A stretch of DNA of 64,000 nt from Anadara kagoshimensis (GCA_021292105.1 CM037870.1:18531087-18595086); one strand, 5' to 3'; counted from the first letter of the stretch, positions 22,801 to 33,834 are shown. Notes: a model not told the origin generated them from the sequence alone. A program made the numbers and translations.

Positions 22801-25800
22801 CTGAAATTATTTAAAATATGTTTAGTTTTTTTTCCTGTGTCACATACCATATTTTAATTTAATCAGAAATGAAGTTAAATTTGAAACTTAAATAGTAAAG
22901 GCATTAAAATAAAATTATAAATTTTATTCACATATTGTAATTGAATACTGATTTTGTTTTCGAATTTTTTAATCACATTTCGATTACTTGTTTTGAATTT
23001 GATCATAACATACATTAAAAATGCTATATGACAAAAGCATTATTGGGATTCCTACAAAGCAACAACTGTGTAAACTATTAGATGATTATCAATGTCCTAA
23101 AACAATTCAAGGCCGTCGTTTCAATAATGCTTGATTGTATCCTAGATATATTTAACGTCCCCTTGTTCTTTTCATTCTCAACTTTATTACATGTCTGGCG
23201 TGCGTAACTAACTAGACAATATGTGCTTACACTTTCGGAACATCCGAACTCATATCCTTCGTGGAAGTCAATGGAACGTGATTTGCCGGTTTGCAAAGGT
23301 TTATTTTGTTTTTGGGATTGCAATTTGAACTATGGGTATTATGCTTGTTTTTAATTTTTAAAGATTTTAAGTTTGCGTTTGGAAGTTTGGAATTGTGATT
23401 TGAACATGACCTGGTGTGTTTGTGTTTGATTTTGATAATATTTTGTAATGTAAAGATATACTTACTTCTCATTGAGTGAATTTGCTTCCTATTAAAACAA
23501 AATAAAAAATAATTATTAAAATACATGAATATATAAATATACTTAGGTACGCCTACTATAAAATTATATGATTTTGCAAGGTCAAAAGTATAAATGCTGA
23601 GATAAAACTACAATGCTTTAGATGGCAAGATCATTAGTTGAGAAAGTCAAAAGAACAAACGACAAAAGCAACTATGCATTAGGCACTACATGCAACCTGG
23701 TTATATTCATACCCCCCGGACACGGGTCCTTGTTGTATAGTCTGAAGAGATGGATGACATCTAGAACAGACCCAGCATATGACAAAAGACAAGGAAAATT
23801 GGGGATAGGGGCTTTTTATGGTCCTATCTCCATAAAGAAAGAAGTGAATAGGTCAATAGCATAATTACTATTATGTAAAATACAAAAGAAGCGGTTCTGA
23901 AAAATGAGCATGAACACCAAAATCTTATAACTTGCAGTTTATAATTAATTGGAGATGTTTTTCTAGTCTTTCATAAAGTGTACTTCATCAGAAGTAACTA
24001 GACGTCGCTATCACACCCAGCAATGTAACCGGTATTAACTACAATAACCTACTGACAAGACGCAATTACAAAATCAAGACCTTTCATTATTTGGAGTGAA
24101 TCAGGTTACAGGATGTCTTATGAAATGTCAAAATCTATAGTTATAACATGCAGTTTGCAATACCCAGAGTAAACAAAGATCAATATCAGCGACACATGTC
24201 GGAACCAATGGAAAAAAAAAAACTTAATTTAGAAAACGGTTCTAAATAAATAGCAATAATCCCATGCGAATCAAAATACATTAAATGCTATCTAAATTCA
24301 ATGTTCATGAATAATGCTTAAAATCATTCTGTGATAGAAAAATGATCGCCTACACTCAAATATTTCACGCTTTTCTAACGTGTAGCTACCAGGGTAACAA
24401 AGCCCTTATTCTTTGTATAGACTATGTAACCAGACAGATAATTTTTTTATGTCAATGATTTAAAATCCGTGTTTGAACAAACAGCAATAGCTAGGATTTC
24501 ATGAAACACATTCTAATGAACAATGTGAAGGATGAAATGTTAAAGTTGTAACATTAATTGATGCTTTACCTGTAGGAATTTGATTTTATCGTGCTTAACA
24601 ACCTCGTTTGAGTATGTTTGTAAAGCGTCTGTCGAACCTTGAATGGTTTCCATGGCTTTGATTAGATCTTCAATGTCCGTTTGAATTATGCGTTCTTCGT
24701 AATCAAGATCTGCTAAGAAAAAGCTCCTTTTGTTTTCTATTTCTGCCAGCAATGCATCACACTGGGTATTGACTTCATTTCTTCGTCTATTTATTTCTTG
24801 CTATACATGAAAAGGTTAAGTTAAATATATGTCTTAAATCGGAGAAGGAAATTTACAACTAAAAAACGTGTACTTGGCAAAACCTAACACAATCAAGAAC
24901 ACGACATAATATAAGTCAATGTTTAAACAACCCCAAAAAACATCCAGACACATGTTGGGACCACTGATTATAAAATATTTGGATGGACTGGAATAAACGT
25001 CCAGTGGTGTGGTTATGATACTGTTGGGGGACCCTCAACCATACCAATTATTTTACTACCATACGCCCATAAATGCTGAAATATTACTATGAGGCATGAT
25101 AAGTCTGCTGGAATTACATTCAACAGAACAGACTTCCGTGTCATTATCATTCCTTAACTAAATAACATATTATACCAGTGTTAATTTACAAGCACTAGAC
25201 GGCCGTTTCGGAATACAATTCCGTATAAGTGGTGCTTGGACCAAAATTGTGAAACCATTTTTTTTCAAGATGTTGAAAAGATACCTAAAGGACCAAAATA
25301 AAATTTAACCAAGTTTAGCTAAAGAAATGCTTTGCATGAGGGAGTATACCTTAGTTTTCCTTAACTTGATATCTGGCTATCTTGACAAATTCGAAATATC
25401 TGAATATGTTGGTATTAAAAGATCACGGATTTTAATGAGTCATTTTGTAGATTTATTTAAGCTATGACACATATTCCAACTTTGTCAATACGTTTTATGT
25501 AGTACCAAAAATGATGCCAAAATTTACCAGAATTAATTTTGACAATCTTGATTGTAAACTTGGAGTCTACATTCGTATTGAATTCTCAAACATATACCAA
25601 TGTAACAAGTGTTTCATTATGCGTCTGTTGACATACCTGTATATCTTTAAGATTATCCCTTTGTAGTTTTAAAGAATTCACAAGTGACGATTGGCTATTT
25701 TTCAGCTTTTGTATATTGACATCAACGGTTGCCTGAAATACGCCAAAGTCCCAAATTAAATATACAAATAAAATGATTACAGAAACATGATGAGAAGAGA

Positions 25801-27129
25801 AAGGGTTACAACATAAAATGCTGGTACTAAAACTAATCAAAAACAAACATCCTAATTCATGTTCGAGTCACATTTCAGAAGCAAAGTAAAAAAAACTTTG
25901 GAACTGACAAGTCAGGTTAGACACGTGAACTTCCACCAGGGAAGTGAGGCCGGGTTCTCCGGAATCGGTTAAATAGAGTTTTACGTCCCAGTCAAAAATA
26001 TTTCACTTATTTCGGGACGTCACAAATTGAAGGTGATGTAGCAGAGCTCATCGCACTGAAAGGTTATTTAATTTTTCCAACATGCTTACTGTGACACCAT
26101 AATACGAGACATCATTTTTGCTATAAAATTCTCTCTCAGAGAATCTGTGTTCTCGTTTCTCAAGGCTTAGTAGTGCTTAAAGAAAGAACAAACAGTGCTT
26201 ATTGTCAAGTCCGATCAGAACAGGCCGGGGTTTGAACTGCGACCTTCCACAAACGGACCGAGATTCTTTTAGAAAAATCATGATCCAAGCAAATAACATT
26301 AGCAACCAGTGGTAAATACCGATACATATTTAAGGCAATTAATATTGAACTTGTTGCCAATCTGCTTTCTATGTTCATCAAAAAAGCACACTATGTAAAA
26401 CGTGCACTTTGAAATTCATTAACACATTACCTTTATATTCAGGTATGCAGTTTCCATGGAGACCGTTGTATGATCACGATGAGGTCCTCCTATCCCCTCA
26501 CAAGAAGAGCAGCACAATGATGAACAATCGTTACAAAAGAGAGATAACACATTATTGGAATGTTGAGAACACAAACTGTTCCCTAATTTACTAGTATCGT
26601 TCCGCTGTGACGTAACTACCTGGTGAGCAGGTGTGTTTTGTGGCGATGTATTGATCTTAGGTTCGGTAGAATGTCCAGTTTTCGGTGATTTTTGTTTTCG
26701 ATTATGCTTCCTTTCATTTGCCTCGGATTGTTGTATATCACTATTTTCCGATTTTTTAACACACTGGCTAGGTGTAACATTTTCAGTTTCTTTTTGAAAT
26801 ATTTGTTTTTGTTTAAATCTATGTATTATATTTTCAAGGGCAATAACTCTTGGTAGACTGCCTATACCTCCACTGACGTAACAGTTGTCGCGGCAAACTG
26901 GACATCGAATGAAGTTGAAGTCAAACAACTGTTCCGCACACGGTGCCCGACATAAAACATGAGAGCATGGTAATATAATAGGATAAGAATATAATTCCAA
27001 GCAAATCGGACACTGCAAATCGGAATCCACTTCCATTTCGGATTTTATTGAACTTCCTGTTTTGGCAGCACCAAAATCAGATCTTCCGGGAAACCTTGGG
27101 TTTGACCAAACATGTGCGGCCAAATTTTC
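19533..27129 (-). CDS. TRIM-family E3 ubiquitin ligase: RING, B-box, coiled coil, two FN3, no SPRY; eight exons
   Basis: Eight exons join in one frame of about 611 codons (26431-27129, 25637-25732, 24570-24800, 23466-23488, 22673-22800, 22049-22200, 21264-21477, 19533-19825), all with gt-ag introns and compatible phases. Counting from the first exon base, a C3HC4 RING is at about 40-79 (CPIC, PCSHVLC, CPVC). A type-2 B-box is at about 182-222. A coiled coil spans about 234-350, then a COS-like helix, then FN3 at about 393-508 and about 516-607. Order and B-box/coil sequence resemble class I TRIMs (TRIM9/36/46/MID type), which bind microtubules and ubiquitinate neuronal or cytoskeletal targets. 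Unlike those, no SPRY domain follows. The first in-frame Met is residue 32 (27034-27036). An acceptor-like ttttag precedes the exon, so either a 5' exon exists or translation starts at that Met (580 aa). Confidence 0.85.
20511..20643. mobile_element. 133-bp fold-back MITE-like element
   Basis: Arms of about 57 bp (starting ttatggacttgttagtgg, ending ccacttaaaagtccataa) pair almost perfectly around a loop of about 18 nt (ctcggctgtcgcct). Near-perfect pairing suggests a young hairpin element. Confidence 0.75.
20712..20870 (+). repeat. family A, upstream of the candidate captured exon
   Basis: tccatgtccgaaccacaatc to gctagctacacctgccacac; stops 14 bp before the acceptor at 20883. Confidence 0.65.
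20884..21072 (+). CDS. candidate captured exon, phase 1-1, function unknown
   Basis: On the + strand, inside the last TRIM intron (opposite strand). The acceptor aacattttctcag and donor gtaagc bracket 189 nt open in one frame. The product contains LPKYPENCRDIVMVSEGKH and ITVIQEHFVRCRIG; I do not recognise it. Entry and exit are both phase 1, as in shuffled domain exons. A + copy of family A lies just before (20712-20870) and a - copy just after (21105-21215). It may be a real exon of a nested gene or a fragment carried by a transposon. Confidence 0.35.
21105..21215 (-). repeat. family A, downstream of the candidate captured exon
   Basis: cgcttacccttcaaagctga to acatgtaagtgtat; inverted relative to the copy at 20712. 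Confidence 0.55.
21264..21477 (-). CDS. TRIM exon: first FN3, C-terminal half
   Basis: 214 nt with acceptor atttctag and donor gtcagt, ending in phase 1. TYYFCVSASNGAGKS is the typical FN3 F-strand with a Tyr corner. Confidence 0.8.
22049..22200 (-). CDS. TRIM exon: first FN3, N-terminal half
   Basis: 152 nt start at a phase-1 junction (APSTPVVDVT) and end at EIE before gtattt in phase 0. Pro-rich entry and the DQYEIHF strand suit fibronectin-III strands A to C. Confidence 0.8.
22673..22800 (-). CDS. TRIM exon: COS-like helical region
   Basis: 128 nt encode LNKALMECDSVHFQP and so on to YLSG, with acceptor aatttcag and donor gtatgt, ending in phase 1. The position between coil and FN3 and the acidic helical character fit a COS box, which gives microtubule association in class I TRIMs. 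Confidence 0.8.
23140..23425 (-). repeat. family A, long diverged copy in a TRIM intron
   Basis: Keeps the 3' part (gatatatttaacgtcccctt) and two overlapping versions of the 5' end (near 23330 and 23400). Confidence 0.5.
23466..23488 (-). CDS. TRIM 23-nt microexon
   Basis: 23 nt (EANSLNE plus two bases) lie between a tttaatag acceptor and a gtaagt donor. The following exon supplies the third base of a Lys codon. TRIM genes characteristically have a 23-nt exon here, and the frame works only if it is included. Confidence 0.8.
24570..24800 (-). CDS. TRIM exon: coiled coil part 2
   Basis: 77 codons in phase 0, beginning QEINRRR and ending KIKFLQ, with the donor gtaaag. Its 231-nt length equals the canonical 231-nt coil exon of TRIM genes. 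It contains the QCDALL motif shared with class I TRIM coils. Confidence 0.85.
25171..25340. repeat. dispersed repeat family B copy in a TRIM intron
   Basis: Core at 25195-25235 with altered cctcatcag region (ccgtataagtggtg); tail through ggaccaaaataaaattta is retained. Confidence 0.6.
25637..25732 (-). CDS. TRIM exon: coiled coil part 1
   Basis: 32 codons in phase 0 (ATVDVNIQKL to NLKDIQ), with the acceptor tatttcag and the donor gtatgt. The 96-nt size equals the conserved 96-nt coiled-coil exon of vertebrate TRIM genes, as I recall it. Confidence 0.85.
25838..25970 (+). repeat. family A, 5' half
   Basis: ttcatgttcgagtcacattt to aggccgggttctccggaat. Confidence 0.6.
26150..26285 (-). mobile_element. 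tRNA-derived SINE
   Basis: On the - strand: ggaaggtcgcagttcaaacc, a polymerase III B-box context, followed by a body with ttctttctttaagcact. It resembles the SINE at 36225 in layout. Confidence 0.5.
26431..27129 (-). CDS. TRIM exon: RING finger and B-box
   Basis: Its 233 codons (phase 0) end at AAG before gtaatg. The first RING cysteine pair is CPIC. The second zinc site reads CSHVLCRAPC, with three residues between the last two cysteines where two are usual. A Ser/Lys-rich linker follows (about 95-180), then the B-box, whose ligands run from LCSQH to PHRDH. Confidence 0.88.
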
Positions 27130-27504
27130 CTAAAATGAAGTAAAATAAACTTGTAAATAAATAGTATCATATCAGTATATCTCATACTAGTTAATACAGT
27201 ACTTTAGGTTTTATACACTTTCTTATAAAAATACTTTGAGTAACTCTTAGATCTGTAAAGCAAACACTTGCAGTACTTTCCCATTATGGGTTAAATTTAA
27301 CCAAACACTTGTAAAGTAATAAACGATGTATGAGTGTATGTAAACATATACTTAATCTAAAATAACACAAAGTGTATTGACAAAAATCTACAACACATTA
27401 CACTCATAAAACAATATAATAGTGGAGATAATCCAGTCTTAATCTTCAAAATCAGAGTTAATCCTGTCTAGTTAAAAACAACAGGAATACATGTGACAAC
27501 AATG

Positions 27505-27715
27505 TATACCCCCACGAGAGCAGTGAGCTACATAAAGTCCGGTCTTATTAAGATCACAGCACCAGGTGCGAACCCATTGGAATAGATCTTAGTTTGAGAA
27601 AGTTTTCAGTTCACTTGTCAAAGGTCAGTGGTTTTCTCCGGGTACCCCGGTTTCCTCCACCATTCCACAGAACTGGTCGCTTCGATAGAAGATGGATCTT
27701 TACTTGGATGTATAA
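27505..27715 (+). mobile_element. SINE with a conserved central domain
   Basis: ggtgcgaaccc (B-box-like), then gtggttttctccgggtaccc and tttcctccaccattc, a core I recognise from many marine invertebrate SINEs. Confidence 0.55.
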
Positions 27716-27789
27716 TACAATAACTCCATTCCCTTTTTCTTTAGCTTAAGGAACTGCAATACATGTGGGGACATTGCATAATCACAAAG

Positions 27790-27877
27790 GTACGGTGGCT
27801 GAATGAGGCCATGCAGAAAAAAATTACCGCGTGCGCACGTGGACATTTTTTTGCATGGCCTCATTCAGCCACCGTAC
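27790..27877. repeat. 88-bp perfect hairpin
   Basis: 26-bp arms at 27790-27815 and 27852-27877 are exact reverse complements (gtacggtggctgaatgagg...). The 36-nt loop has A7 and T7 runs facing each other and a central gcgtgcgcacg. Confidence 0.8.
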
Positions 27878-28352
27878 ACACGCAATTACCTATATTGCCC
27901 GGCCTTATTGAGATTCATAGAGAAATTTTAATGTTCTACATGTATTATTTCTCATATTTTAATTATTAATTAATTTTACCTTACTGTTTTTAAGGATTGT
28001 GATTTGGAGTGCTATGGTTGTGTTTGATTTTTATTGTAGAAAATGCGAAACTGAGTAAATTAAATGATCGACCGCCCATACCTGTTATCCAAGTTAAAAA
28101 ATCGAGCTTCAGAAGCTTATATTGATGAATTTGAAAAATTCTATACAAATTCCAAGTTAAGTTTGTACAATATTATAACACTTATCAATTATAGGATAAG
28201 CAAACAGAGATTTAACAATGTATTATTGGAGATTTAATAAATTATACAACAGCTAGTCTAGACCAAGCATTATTCGAATTTTATCCGTTAAACATTATAA
28301 AGATGGTCGAGATATGTGTCCACCGTGTAAATTTTAATACGTTTATTCCACT

Positions 28353-29105
28353 TACAGTACAGATCTGTCGTAGGTTTAAAACTGAGCTAACGGATATGTA
28401 GCTAGCAGAAGAGAACTTTGCCGAGAACTGAAAAATTGTCGATATATATACAGTACAGACCTGTTGAAACTTGTATACTGAGCTATCGAAAAGTAGTAGA
28501 GGCTCAGCTGTCGAAATATGGATAGCTAGCGACCGAGAAGCTGCCGAGAGATAGATAGCGTCTACTGAAACGATGTCGAGATATACAGTACAGACCTATC
28601 GAAAGTTTAACATTGTGCTAATAGAAAAGAGCCCATGCTCTGTTGCCGAGAGTTCCAGCAAGAGAGAAGTTGCGCGGAGATTAACAGCACCTGCCAAAAC
28701 GCTGCCGAGATATACAGTTCAGACATGTCGAAAGTTTAACATTAAACTACCGAAAATGTTATGAAACGGCTGTCTAGTTAAAACTACAGAGGAAGCGAGA
28801 AACAGATAGCTTTTTGGATTTTTGGACACTAGCTTTTAATAGCTCAGCCACTTGGCAGTCGAGCTTTGACTCCTTTTCAATTGCTTGGTGTTAAATTTTC
28901 GGCACGTCTGTAATGTAACCAACGAGGGAAGAGATGAGTTGCTGAAACGAAGCTTGTTCGTTAGCTAAGTGTTAACTTTCGACAGGTTTCTTCTGTAGAT
29001 GAAAAGCTGAATTGGAACTAATTCGTTAGCTAAGTGTTAAATGTTCGATCATGAGCTGCTGAATTAGAACTAATGTAAAACTTTCGACAGGCCTGTACTG
29101 AAGCT
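28353..29105. mobile_element. family C fold-back element with tandem units
   Basis: The left part has four forward copies of the end motif (acagtacagacctgtcgaaa and variants) near 28353, 28446, 28579 and 28711, spaced about 133 bp where regular. The right part carries the same motif inverted near 28940-29105. Confidence 0.6.
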
Positions 29106-29799
29106 TAATGAAACTAAATTTATTATCCGAAGTAAAATATCGATTATCGTTATTACAGCTTTGTTATGTATAAGTATACAGACTAGATCTATTATCTAAG
29201 TAAAGAATTAGTTCAAAATTTAAAATGAAATTTTAACAAGCTTTTATTAGGCATCTTTGTTAAATATATTTAATCTCGGTATGTACCCGAACGAATAAAC
29301 AAACGCCCGCAGTTTGTTCAAACAAAACTAATTTTTTTTAAAGTTTAAAATAAATACACAATTTTTAATGCATATTTTTGTGGGAATTTAATCTCACGTA
29401 TTCAAACTATTATGAGACGTGCTTACACGATAACTACATTTAAAACATTATCTGTGACCATGTACGCAATATGCACTGTTTCTTATGCACATAGTACCAA
29501 ACCATAATTGACGTAAGAAAAGTAATACTCTGTATATACGATAAATACAGTTCGTCAGTGTATCATGCGTTAGTTAATAATGTTTACAAGCGCAGATCAA
29601 TGGATATGGAATCGCATAAGTTTACGTTTTCCCTTAAAACGACGTTATTTGGGGGAAATGTGATACATCAACGACGTTCCAAAAAATTTACTACGTTGTA
29701 CGCTGTTGAACCCTTTTGAAACGAATAGCTTGACACTACTATAGTTACATGTTTAAAACGCTTCCGCTTACGCAAGGTATTTACAGTCACTAGAACAAC

Positions 29800-31438
29800 T
29801 AGCCCAGCAGATATGTGACAAATAATGGTCAAATAGTGGGATTTATGGTAAAAGCATGAAACTTGGTACATAGATAAATTATGAACTGCTGAAAAAAATT
29901 GGCTATGGACCCACTCTATTTTTTCAAAATGGCCGCTATTTTCAAGATGGCCGCCAATGACCAGTGTTAAGGATATTACCAAACAAACACAATTCGCGGT
30001 TCGTGGTTAAAGAAAATAAAAATGATACAAAAGTTTCTTATGACCTGTTGAATAAAATTAGATATGAAACAAATGGAATTTTATTCAAAATGGCCACCAT
30101 TTTCAAGATGGCCGTCATATGACGTTTATTTTTGTTTCAAAACTGTTAGCTCAACAGATATGTGACAAATAATGGTCAAAAAGTGGGATTTATGGTAAAA
30201 GCATGAAGCTTGGTACATAGATAATGAACTGCTGAAAAAATTGGCTATGGACCCACTCAATTTTTTTTCAAAATGGCCGCTATTTTCAAGATGGCCGCCA
30301 ATGACCAGTATTAAGGATATTATCAAACACAAACGATTCAATAATGACAATGTTTATTATGATTTTTAGAATGTATTGTTCCAAATAGTAAACCAAAGGT
30401 AATTGTCTTATTTTCAGAAAAGTATTTAAGGTATACCTAAAAGAAAAGGGAAGTAACTCTTCCAAACAAGACATAAACTGAAATACATGAACATTTATTG
30501 GAATACTTAATTCATATTCAAATTCACATAATTCTAGACTTATGTTCTGCTACGAAGCTACTGGCTTAAGTCAATAAATATTTGACCATCACTGCACAAA
30601 TTGTTTATTCCGAAATTATTCTCTATCACAATTTCCACCACATTTGCAAAGAGCAGTACACAACATCCCGGCTCTGGTACATTTACATCATACCCGACAT
30701 TCCTTTTCAACTTTACACCCACACTTTATAAACTCATGGCAACTGTCTGATGCTTGTGAAAGCAGTGTCCAGTGTGGTTCCCAAGATTGCATTGTCCCCC
30801 TTTTCCATCCCATTCACTTGGAGAAGGCATTTGTGGAATTGACAGAAATGTTTGTTTCCATAAATATCCAGCCTGGTATGCAACTCTCATTGTGTGCTGA
30901 AGTAAGGTTGCGGCAGTGGGTGGAATTACATCAATAGATCTTCCTTTGCGTCTGAAGAGTTCCTTTCGGGCCTCATTTACTGTCATACATGAATTCGTTC
31001 TATCATACATGAGGATCACAAAGCGTTCCAACTGGGGCAATATATCTCCTATATCTTCCTGTGTTATAACATGACTCAGAATTTGAAAGGCTTCTGTTAT
31101 TTCAGGAAAGATTTTCCATGTTTCCCATGCAGTCTTTTTGCCTCTATTGGCGAAAGAAGATGTCTGATCACATCCAGTAAAGACGTGAAATGCAGGTAGT
31201 GCTTTAGACTTTTCTATCTTAATTGACTGTGAAATAGCACGGGCAGCCAAGTGCCTAAAGTGCTTACCAGTTCAAAAAGCAATCCATAGCTCACTCAAGT
31301 TTACGATTTGGACCACTTCTATGGCTAATGCTACAACATCTGTATAAACTATTCGTATCAATACTTTGGAATAACCTTGCTTGACAGCATCTGTCACATG
31401 CAACATGAGCCTCGTGTCAGCTTCCTCGTGTTCACATC
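29800..31438. repeat. left arm of 3.7-kb inverted repeat
   Basis: Pairs with 31707-33475 in reverse complement. From the centre outward it holds the fossil gene, a segment around 30480-30560, and three copies of a block with GGCGGCCATCTT and its near-palindromic partner. A 268-bp spacer (31439-31706) separates the arms. Confidence 0.88.
30616..31438 (-). pseudogene. fossil of an uncharacterised repeat-associated gene, left-arm copy
   Basis: Read on the - strand. EADTRLMLHVTDAVKQG, then a stop within AF*TGKHF, then ALPAFHVFTGCDQTSSF, GKKTAWETWK, ARKELF and IPPTAATLLQH. A Cys-rich end (CKC, CTALCKCGGNC) follows after a second in-frame stop. The Asp/Glu motifs (EADTR, TDVVALA, TGCD) recall PIN/XPG-type nuclease folds, which is only an inference. 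The family is, to my knowledge, widespread in invertebrate genomes but uncharacterised. This copy retains the longer central ORF (30726-31250). Confidence 0.75.
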
Positions 31439-31441
31439 CGT

Positions 31442-32526
31442 ATGGATGAATATTTACCAGACAGCCTGAAAGCTATGACACAAAGTAAATGAGGAAAAGG
31501 TATACGGAGACGCGTTCAGCCAGATGGCAGACTGCCAGGAAACTGGGAGTCATTTTTACAGATTGATGAAAACAAGTCAGAGCTGTTTAGTTACTTGGCA
31601 GAAAAAGCGGTGCAGGTGAAATGCGGCGATCAACAGCAGGTTATATCATCAAAAGGGAAAGATATCCTCTGTAGCACACCAAAAGAAGACATTAGTGATT
31701 TGGCTCCATGTGAACAGGAGGAAGCTGACACGAGGTTAATGTTGCATGTGACAGATGCTGTCAAGCAAGGTTATTCCAAAGTATTGATACGAATAGTTTA
31801 TACAGATGTTGTAGCATTAGCCATAGAAGTGGTCCAAATCGTAAACTTGAGTGAGCTATGGATTGCTTTTTGAAATGGTAAGCACTTTAGGTACTTGGCT
31901 GCCCGTGCTATTTCACAGTCAATTAAGATAGAAAAGTCTAAAGCACTACCTGCATTTCACGTCTTTACTGGATGTGATCAGACATCTTCTTTCGCCAACA
32001 GAGGCAAAAAGACTGCATGGGAAACATGGAAAATCTTTCCTGAAATTACATTAAGCCTTCCAAATTCAGAGTCATGTTATAACACAGGAAGCTATAGGAG
32101 ATTTAATGCCCCAGTTGGAATGCTTTGTTTATGTATGATAGAACGAGTTTATGTATGACAGTAAATGAGGCCCGAAAGGAACTCTTCACACGCATAGGAA
32201 GATCTATTGATGTAATTCCACCCACTGCCACAACCTTACTTCAGCACACAATGAGAGTTGCATACCAGGCTGGATATTTATGGAGACACACACTTCTGTC
32301 AATTCCACAGATGTCTTTTCCAAGTGAATGGGGATGGAAAAGGGGGACAATGCAAACTTTGGAACCACATTGGACACTGCTTCCACAAGAATCATACAGT
32401 TGCCATGAGTTTATAAAGTGTGGGTGTAAAATTGAAAAGGGATGTCGGGTATGATGTAAATGTACCAGAGCCGAGATGTTGTGTACTGCTCTTTGCAAAT
32501 GTGGTGGAAATTGTGATAGAGAATAA
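31442..32526 (+). pseudogene. fossil of the same gene, right-arm copy, longer N-terminus
   Basis: Starts at MDEYLPDSLKAMTQSK, then a TGA where the frame suggests an Arg codon, then GIRRRVQPDGRLPGNWESF and NKSELFSYLAEKA. From 31707 it matches the left arm, sharing its stop in AF*NGKHF and the stop before the Cys-rich tail. An extra frameshift lies near 32120. Because both arms share two stops, the gene was dead before the inverted duplication. Confidence 0.78.
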
Positions 32527-32689
32527 TTTCTAAATAAACAATTTGTGCAGTGATGGTCAAATATTTATTGACTTAAGCCAGTAGCTTCGTAGCAGAACAT
32601 AAGACTAGAATTTTTGATTGTAGACACTGACCACTAGATTATTGAAATGAACAATTTACACAAAACAACAATATAATTTCTAGTCAACC

Positions 32690-32732
<43 letters not shown>

Positions 32733-33475
32733 TAGTATTGATTTTGCATGTGAATTTGAATATGAATTAAGTATTCTAATAAGTGTTCATGTATTGCATT
32801 GCATTTTATGTCTTGTTTGGAAGAGTTACTTCCCTTTTCTTTTAGGTATACCTTAAATACTTTTCTGAAAATAAGACAATTACCTTTGGTTTACTATTTG
32901 GAACAATACATTCTAAAAATCATAATAAATATTGTCATTATTGAATCGTTTGTGTTTGATAATATCCTTAACACTGGTCATTGGCGGCCATCTTGAAAAT
33001 AGCGGCCATTTTGAAAAAAATTGAGTGGGTCCATAGCCAATTTTTTCAGCAGTTCATTATCTATGTACCAAGTTTCATGCTTTTACCATAAATCCCACTT
33101 TTTGATTATTATTTGTCACATATCTGCTGAGCTAACAGTTTTGAAACAAAAATAAACGTCATATGGCGGCCATCTTAAAAATGGTGGCCATTTTGAATAC
33201 AATTTCATTTGTTTCATATCTAATTTTATTCAACAGGTCATAAGAAACTTTTGTATCATTTTTATTTTCTTTTACCACGAACCCCACTATTGAAACACCA
33301 TTTCGGTGAAAATGACACAACCATTTGGCGGCCATCTTGAAAATAGCAGCCATTTTGAATAAATTTTGAGTGGGTCCATAGCTGAATTTTTTTGGCAAGT
33401 CATGATCTATCTATGCACCAAATTTCATGCTTTTACCATAAAACCCACTATTTATTCACATATCTGCTCTGCTAA
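31707..33475. repeat. right arm of 3.7-kb inverted repeat
   Basis: Inverted copy of 29800-31438. It carries about 140 extra bp at 32610-32750, including a GT microsatellite, absent from the left arm. Confidence 0.88.
32692..32731. repeat. GT microsatellite
   Basis: About 20 GT units, only in the right arm of the 3.7-kb inverted repeat. Confidence 0.95.
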
Positions 33476-33834
33476 ACCAGATGTATATTCGCAAGGCGCG
33501 TGACCAATGTCATAAACGATATTGTTTTAAAAACCTTCGAAAACGTAAATATGCATTACAAAGTCACATGGCTATACCCGAGACCAACTTTGACCCTGCA
33601 ATTGTGTTAGACCACTAGAGGTAACCACTCAGACGACCTGTCGGGAATTATTGAAACGACCAAACCCGATTATATAGTAACAAATTTACAACTGATCCTA
33701 ACAAGTGTTATAAAGCTATGACCTAGCACTTGCAAGATGCGAATGCTAACATACTTGCATGATATGCACATTGTGAATTTCAACAATGAAACTTTTCATG
33801 CAGAAAATTCGAAAGTTTAGTTCATCAACAATTT

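Noticed and set aside
23622-23864. 80-codon + strand ORF with ATG in a TRIM intron
   Set aside because: No motif, splice partner or homologue recognised; left out though chance coding cannot be fully excluded.
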